From: Solen grandis
Taxonomy: Eukaryota > Mollusca > Bivalvia > Adapedonta > Solenidae
NCBI GenBank assembly: GCA_021229015.1
Contig: CM037789.1
Coordinates: 43,142,377 to 43,206,376 of the forward strand
Reading direction: 5' to 3'
Length of the DNA: 64,000 bases
The notes under the pieces are model-generated. The model did no database searches and had not been told where the DNA came from. It saw only the letters and a list, made by a program, of their open reading frames with translations. A program made the position numbers and the translations under genes. Of the stretch, positions 57,467 to 64,000 are shown in pieces. How positions within the stretch are numbered: the stretch's first letter is position 1; the number at the start of each line of letters is the position of its first letter.

Positions 57467-58065
57467 TTTCCGATGTTTATATCTGAATACCGAGTCAGGT
57501 GCTTACAATCCAAGCTTCCATCGATAATGGCCGATTCGGCATAGCCTTTGACAGACACCAAGTTGCTTCACTACCGTGTTTACAGTCAAATAAATATATT
57601 TAGATTTAGGTTGCATCATATATGACCCACATTGACAATTTCTTTGCTTCAATTTTGAATTTATTGCAAAGACCCAGGAAACATGCCGTGACCCTCCACA
57701 GATTGGGGACTGAGCGAAGAACTATTCTAAATGTATACAGAAACAAAAGGAGATAAAACACTGTCACGGTCAGCCGTGGATATATATATATATAAGCAGG
57801 AAAAGACCAAGATGACCCTTTCTAACACCTCTTACATTTCTTACATTTTTTTTCAGAATGACTGGTACTCAAAGGTCAAAGCAGCTAAAGATCTGTCATG
57901 ACCAACTTCCTTTTCATACCAGTTGAACCAGAATGTTTGAAACTCATCTCACATTGTTTGACTGTTCTTTCCTATGTCTCATGTCTTATAACATTCGGGC
58001 AAACATTTGGTTATCATACCAGTGTCATTATGGTCTATATTAAAGAGATGTTATAGTTATTAATT

Positions 58066-58306
58066 GGGGTGCCTGGATAGCAGTGGTAACGCATTTCACT
58101 TCTCACCAATGCGTCCTGGGTTCAATCCCCTGTGACGCACGTGAGAGGGTATGGTGGTTGCCCATCCAGACATGGGTTTTCACCAGGTGTCCTCTCACAA
58201 TAATGATCACATGGCGCGCCATCATCCGAGCCATTGAGAATGATTTATTCAAGTTGTAAGAATTCGTTTCATAATTGATGTAAAGTAAATAAAGTTTAAA
58301 CTTTTT
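58066..58306 (+). mobile_element. tRNA-derived SINE, copy 2
   Basis: Starts GGGGTGCCTGGATAGCAGTG with A box, then B box GGGTTCAATCCC, and a body with GCCCATCCAGACATGGGTTT. It ends AAATAAAGTTTAAACTTTTT. AGTTAT occurs on both sides, a possible target duplication. It is the same family as the minus-strand copy at 12785-13041. Confidence 0.8.
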
Positions 58307-58720
58307 AGTTATCATACTGATATCCCCTGGTTCTTGATCAACAATAACATCCATACTTATCATACTGTTATATACTTTATTAATCGCTAAGCATGGTGTA
58401 CAGGTAAACAGATACTGGAAATAAGCTACTATCACAGTAATAGTCTCTATCAGGAATAAGTAGGTAAGTAAGTAAGAAAAGTCTTTATTTAGGATGATAA
58501 CATATTTGATTAAAACCAATCTTCCATTAGGTCCACAAATGGTAAACATATCTAGAGTCATGTGTCCAATACTTCTACTGTAATATATCAAATATATGTC
58601 TTGCCATCTAATCGTATGTTCAATGTTCACTATACTCAGTGTCTTTTAATCCATAGTAATATATCCAACTGTGGCATATGTTGTGTAATTCAGTGTCTAT
58701 GTCCAATACAGTAAGTCATA

Positions 58721-60120
58721 GACAAGAAATGTTTGTAAAACATATATGCCACCTAATATGCCATAATATTTATATAGCTATATGTATGATGTTTGACTTC
58801 ATAACATGGGCATGTCACAAATAAGTCCAGCACTTATCCTACTGATAATTATGAACACTGCTAGAAAGATGAAACTAAATCTTCACTGAAATAAATGACT
58901 GGAGATGATTAACATAAGTATATAAAATTTTAAGTACAGTAACAATGTCAGTAATATACAACCAAAAGATTTTAAGTGTTTCTTGGTTTATTATCAAACT
59001 CCACACAGTAATCTCCATTGCACGCTCACTTAGCAAAAATAATCACTGCTGTCACCAATGCCATGTGTTGATGGTAGACTTACAAAATGGCAAAGGTTTA
59101 TTATTTATAGATCTTCATGCAAAGAAAAACTTTTCTCAACAGATTATTTTTTACCACAAGGCGATAATTGATGTTTATTTAAGAAAATATACTTAGGAAA
59201 ATGCCAATCACTGTAAAATAAAAAGAATTTGAAAAAATAACGGTTGTTTTCATATTTATTTTATTTGTTACCATATTTATTTATTTCATCATAATAAATA
59301 TTATATGAATGAGGGAAAACTAAGCTGATACATAGAAACTGTTGCTTTTTTTAACAATTTAAAAAAAAAAAAACCTATGAAAATCCTGATAAATGCCTTC
59401 TTATGGTGGCAGAGATCTATGCCAAAGAATGAAGGGGAGATAACTGCATGGAGATTGGTTTATTATAAGAAAAACAAGTCAGTAGTGCTGCTTGAGCCTA
59501 AGCAAATAAGTCCCTACTGACTAGTAAGGGGGGCATGAGTTATCAGTCAGACACTTACTTAACACAGTGTTTGTGAGAATTCAACTTATAACCTTCTGAC
59601 CTTGACATTTGAAGTACATACCCTAAAATCAAAAGGGATTTCCTATTACTTAAAAGCAACAATTGTGCAATATTTAATACAAAAGAGATACTTAGGGTTA
59701 TCAGTTAGACAATGCTTCCTTAATACAATGTGAAAGAGAATTTAATTTATGACCATATGACTTTGACCTTTGAGGTACAGACAAGAATCAATAGGGTTTT
59801 TCTACTAGTCAAAAGTAACCATTGTATAATGTTGGAGCCCTAGGAGTCAATTAGATTTTGAGTAATCAGTTGGACAATGCTTAATTTACACAGTGTTTGT
59901 GAGAATTTAACTTATTACCTCATGACCTTGACGTTTAAGGTACAAATTCCAAAATCAATAGGGGTCTTCTACTAGTCATAAGCAACAACCATACCAAGTT
60001 AAAGATTTCAGAGTCAAATAGAACTAAAGTTAACACTTGGACAAGGTTTGGTCTACAGACAGACAGACCAATTGACATGTGCAAAGCAACATGCCCCCTC
60101 TTCTTCGAAGTGGGACATAA
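58721..60120 (-). mobile_element. Family C element (C2)
   Basis: GACAAGAAATGTTTGTAAAA with CATATATGCC at the left (3' end) and ATGCCCCCTCTTCTTCGAAG with TGGGACATAA at the right (5' end). The outer core parts (59540-60050) match the 157-bp core of C1 with more divergence. The middle (about 58900-59530) does not match and may be another insertion. Confidence 0.7.
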
Positions 60121-60350
60121 AAATATGTCTCGTAAATTACAGTCATATGTCCAATATAGTCATATGTCTTGTAGTCCAGCCATATGTCCAATATATTTAG
60201 TCATGTCTTGTAATCCTGTCATATGTCCAATATGCTTGATTATGTCATGTAATCCAAAGTCACATGCCTTGTAATTAATATTCATATGTCCAATACTCCA
60301 ATTTACTTTGTCACATGTTTTGTAATCCTAAGTCATATGAAAATACATCT
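60121..60350. repeat. Irregular short repeat (CATATGTCCAATAT / CATGTCTTGTAATCC)
   Basis: Variants of GTCATATGTCCAATAT alternate with TCATGTCTTGTAATCC five or six times. Similar text precedes C2 at about 58590-58720, so C2 appears to have landed inside this array. Confidence 0.6.
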
Positions 60351-60820
60351 GTATGTGTCAAATAAATCTAGTGGTAACTGCACTTTGACAGTCGATACAT
60401 GCAATATAAACTGGTTTACAGATAACTGAATTAATGTACAACCTTTGCTATTCATAAGGTATAGTTGTATGGTGAATAAATGTTTGGTTCACATTTTAAC
60501 TTTCAATATCTGTTAACACAAAGTACAGTGTTCTTGTTGAACTAATATTTTACCGGGAAAAATGCAGCATGTGTTTTAAGTACATATCACTGAAAATCTA
60601 CTTTGCCTGAAATTTTGACTTCGTACAGCAGTCATCCTTTTTTTTCAATATTTAGTGTACCAGTCAAAATGAAGGAAATACAGTACAGTTCACTAAAATG
60701 CTAGAGGTGCTTGAGCTTCAAACCTAGATAGAGTTTTATATTTGTATATATAATTGTAACAGTGTGCAAACATTTCACAAATATAAGATTTGGGGTCCAT
60801 CTCATGAACTGTGTTATATT

Positions 60821-62283
60821 AACAAGAGCTGTCAGAGGACAGCACGCTCGACTTTTCATAATGCTTGTTGGTAAATCAAATGAAATCTATTTCAATTCTT
60901 GCCCTTCACATACCCTGTACATAATAATAGTCAAAAATGATATACCTTGATAGTCTGATACCCCTTAATAGTTTTATGATGTCTAAAATCAATCCCATGC
61001 CTAGTTACTGAAACATAAGCACAATAACACTGCGCATGCAAAACTTTAACCAAAAATCCAATTTAGAAAAGGGCCATAATTTGCATAAAATTCAGTCCAA
61101 AAGTTATCCTCCTTGGTTTTCTGATGCCCCTTAAAACACTCCTTAACTTTCTAGTCAATTCCACAAGCAATTTCTGAGATATAAGCTGGATAGTAGCTTG
61201 AATGCAAAAATTTAACCATAATTCTAAGTTAAAAGGGGGGTCATAATTTTTAATATATTCCATCAAGTGTTATCTTACTTTATAGTATGATACCCCTAAA
61301 CATATTGAAGATGTTTCAAATCAACCCCATGCCTGGAATCTGAGATATAAGCATGAAAGTAACTTGCATGCAAAACTTTAACCAAAATTCCTAAGTTAAA
61401 AAAGGGGCCAAAAACTTGTAATATATTCCATCAAAAGTTATCTACCTTGATAGTATGATACTCCTAAACATATTGAAGATGTTTCAAATCAATTGCATGC
61501 CTGGATACTGAGATATTAGCATGAAAGTACCTTGCATGCAAAATTTAAACCAAAATTTCTGTTAAAACGGGCAATAATTTGTAACATATTCCATCAAAAG
61601 TTATCTACCTGAAAGTATGATACCCCTAAACATATTAAAGATGTTTCAAATTAATCCCATGCCTGGATACTGAGATATTAGCATGAAAGTACCTTGCATG
61701 CAAAACTTTAACCAAAATTTCTAAGTTAAAAAGGGGCAATAATTTGTAACATATTCCATCAAGAGTTATCTACCATGAAAGTATGATACCCCCCCCCTGA
61801 ACTGAGATATTAGCATGAAAGTACCTTGCATGCAAAACTTTAACCAAAATTTTTAAGTTAAAAAGGGGCCATAATTTGTAATATATTCCATCAAGAGTTA
61901 TCTACTTTGGTTGTCTGATGCCCCTAAACATATTCATAAACTTTTACGTCAATACCATGAACAGTTATTGAGATACAAACTAGATAGTAGCTTGCACGCA
62001 AAACTTTAACCAAATTTTCTATAGCATGCAAAACTTTAACCAAAATTTTTAAGTTAAAAAGGGGCCATAATTCATATTAAATTCAACAAGAGTTATCTAT
62101 CTTGGTTGTCTGATGCCCCTGAACATATTTATAAACTTTCAAGTCAATACCATAAATGGTTATTGAGATATAAGGTTGATAGTAACTTGCATGCAAAACT
62201 TTACCCAAAAGCTGCAACGCCAACACCAACGTCGACGACAGGGCAACTACAATAGCTCTCATATTCTTCGAATAGTCAAGCTA
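60821..62283 (-). mobile_element. Family B element (B2)
   Basis: The left end reads AACAAGAGCTGTCAGAGGAC with AGC (hairpin CTGTC..GACAG), then GCTCGACTTTTCATAATGC. The right end is ATTCTTCGAATAGTCAAGCT next to an ACGTCGACGACAGGGC stretch. The core has a period of about 162-168 bp with AAAACTTTAACCAAAATT and CCCCTAAACATATT in each unit. This core is unlike that of B1. Confidence 0.75.
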
Positions 62284-62285
62284 AA

Positions 62286-62602
62286 AACAAGTCGGCCAAA
62301 GAGGCCCTGGATCGCTGACCTGAGTATAGGGTTACCAAAGGAACATTCTGTACTAAAACATTTTGAAATCTGGCCAGTTGTTTTGAAGGAGATGATTTTT
62401 AAAGTTTTTAATTATTTTAACAACTTTTGTGAAGGTTCACCCAAGGATAATCCCTGCCAAGTTTAATCAAATTCTGTCTAGCAGTTTCGGAGAAGATGTC
62501 ATTTAAAGCAAATTGTTGATGACACATGACAGATAACGCACGACGACAGACGCAGGGTGATCACAAAAGCTCACCTTGAGCACAAGGTGCTCAGGTGAGC
62601 TA
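62286..62602 (-). mobile_element. Short family A element abutting B2
   Basis: AACAAGTCGGCCAAAGAGGC then GCTGACCTGAGTA on the left and hairpin GAGCACAAGGTGCTC, AGGTGAGCTA on the right, with about one core unit between. Its CTTGTT end touches the 5' end of B2 within two or three bases. Confidence 0.75.
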
Positions 62603-63117
62603 AAAAAACAACAACATTGTTTTACATTTAACACCAACATTACGATATAGTAACTTATTTTGTAGTCAAAGGTGTAGTGATTAGTAGTACGTGACTATAT
62701 AAATGCATAACTTATACTTCAATTAAGACATATCCTGATTAAAATCACAAGAAAATATGTAGTGTTTATCAAGCAACAACCCATTTAATTATTTGTACGT
62801 AACATCAAATGTCACGTAGTTACACCCCTGGTACATGTATAAATGTGACAAATGAACATGACTCTATTTTGTGCAATAATAGATTCTAACATTAGATCCA
62901 ATAAATTTATTTAATTAATTAATTAAACTAATAAAATTAATTATGGCCATTCATACAACCACATAAACACATATTCATAAGCATTTCTCTTCATACTGTG
63001 TGTGATCTAAATTAAGCCAAATCAAATCAAAATATGACAATTAATTCTATATAGCAATTTTTAAGGCTATAAATTTTAATAACATAATAAGACCACTTAC
63101 AATAAAACCACATAAGA

Positions 63118-63329
63118 TTAACCCTTTAACTCATTGACTTTTTATTGGCAAACGAAAACCCTTTCCTCTGTTTGCTTATACATTAATTTGTACTCAAATT
63201 CTTACTAAGTCTGCACAATGGCAAAAAAATATCCGTTGTTTCATATACCATTTACCAGTGATGTTCAGTAAATAAATATTCATCAAGTAATAAAATTTGC
63301 ACATGAATATTCATGAGGTAAAAGGTTAA
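63118..63329. mobile_element. TTAA-flanked MITE (piggyBac-like)
   Basis: Starts TTAACCCTTTAACTCAT and ends ATTCATGAGGTAAAAGG with TTAA: a TTAA duplication with an imperfect CC(C)TTT-ACTCAT inverted repeat. Confidence 0.6.
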
Positions 63330-64000
63330 GAATACTGAGAAGTTATCATAGACATTGATCACATTTTTAAATTCAATAAACACATCAGCTAGGTTAAGAA
63401 CAAAATTTGCACCAATTAATAATTTTCTTGATTTTATTGAGTAAGAAAGAGTTAATCCAAGATTATATGTACTCTACTTCATTGACCAGTATCCATGGAT
63501 ATGCAAGAAATTTATCACAGCTGTACATGCTGAATAAATGGAAAACTCTGAAGATGTGACAACGGACTTTGGTCATATCAATAAAGCTTAGTAAAATAAC
63601 AAGCTTTTTTCTCCCAAAAGCAGTCATCAAACAAAATACAAGTTCTCAACTGCAGGACATACACAGGAGTGGCAAAAGTCCCAATTATATCTATCATCTC
63701 AAGAACTCAATCAGCTATCTCAATTTGCCCCAAACTTAATTAGGAAAGATGTTCACAAACATCTTAAACAAGTCAGATGTGCTATTAAGTAGTGTGTCAG
63801 TGGAATGGAATAATGTCTATACCCTGAGTCAGTAAACCAACAAACACAAAATGTGGGGTTCACAAACAGAAGAATAGAATATTCTCCAGTCCAAAATCTT
63901 CTGCTGGCACACACTGTGTTGGGGCAAACTGCCGTTCTAGAATCAGGGACTTTTGATTGGTTCTACTGGTTTCTTGCGTATCAAACATGGACATTTATTA
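63330..64000. other. Non-coding, nothing recognised
   Basis: AT-rich sequence with no exon-like frame and no repeat family I can name. Confidence 0.5.

Noticed and set aside
57336..57527. 63-codon plus-strand frame
   Set aside because: It is antisense to the better supported minus-strand candidate exon and shows no motif.
58103..58630. 175-codon minus-strand frame
   Set aside because: It overlaps a SINE and AT-rich intergenic DNA; composition and content look random.
26842..62602. CRISPR-like look of regular direct repeats
   Set aside because: Units of 145-168 bp are contiguous with no unique spacers, and the setting is clearly eukaryotic.

Overview
The window is animal nuclear DNA, most probably from a bivalve mollusc. 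It is AT-rich, its genes are split into small exons by long GT-AG introns, and most of the rest is interspersed repeat. The repeat whose ends read AGCTCACCTGAGC... and ...GGCCCTCTTGTT, with a tandem-repeat core between them, is of a kind I associate with bivalve genomes. The organism call rests on that and on the PARP14-like gene content. I see no rRNA, canonical tRNA, CRISPR array or bacterial-type operon.

Three protein-coding loci are supported. (1) Positions 40-6632 (+): the last three exons of a PARP14/15-like gene, covering the whole C-terminal ADP-ribosyltransferase domain. Its 5' part lies outside the window. (2) Positions 21681-36614 (+): HELQ, a DNA-repair helicase. It runs from a short first exon that I assembled from splice phase, through a long disordered exon, into helicase motifs I, II and III, and then stops at a 100-N assembly gap. 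Exon 2 carries three in-frame stop codons close together. (3) Positions 54130-43112 (-): a PARP14-like gene with one macro domain, a linker and the start of a WWE domain. A possible PIP-box first exon lies at 57466-57310. Its WWE remainder and catalytic domain are not seen before the gap. HELQ running into the gap from one side and a PARP gene lacking its catalytic end approaching from the other make the gap junction suspect.

The rest is a dense and often nested mobile-element landscape. At least eight families, labelled A-I here, share one plan. They have a 5' hairpin or subterminal repeat, often a GTCCGTC-type microsatellite, a tandem core with a period of about 145-168 bp, a 3' copy of the subterminal repeat in inverted orientation, a short 3' hairpin, and often a CTTGT(T/C) terminus. 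Family A ends enclose three unrelated cores, and one core type occurs with different ends, so ends and cores seem exchangeable. This resembles non-autonomous rolling-circle (Helitron/Helentron-type) elements and is the most interesting system here. Also present are Helitron-type 3' ends (hairpin plus CTAG or CTAA), TTAA-flanked piggyBac-like MITEs, a TA-flanked mariner-type element, three kinds of SINE or SINE-like repeat, a non-LTR reverse transcriptase remnant, and several microsatellites and minisatellites.

Region by region: 1-6632 PARP 3' end; 6633-21680 intergenic repeats; 21681-36614 HELQ, its introns filled with family A, D and E elements; 36615-36714 gap; 36715-43111 repeats only; 43112-57466 macro/WWE gene with element-filled introns; 57467-64000 intergenic repeats.
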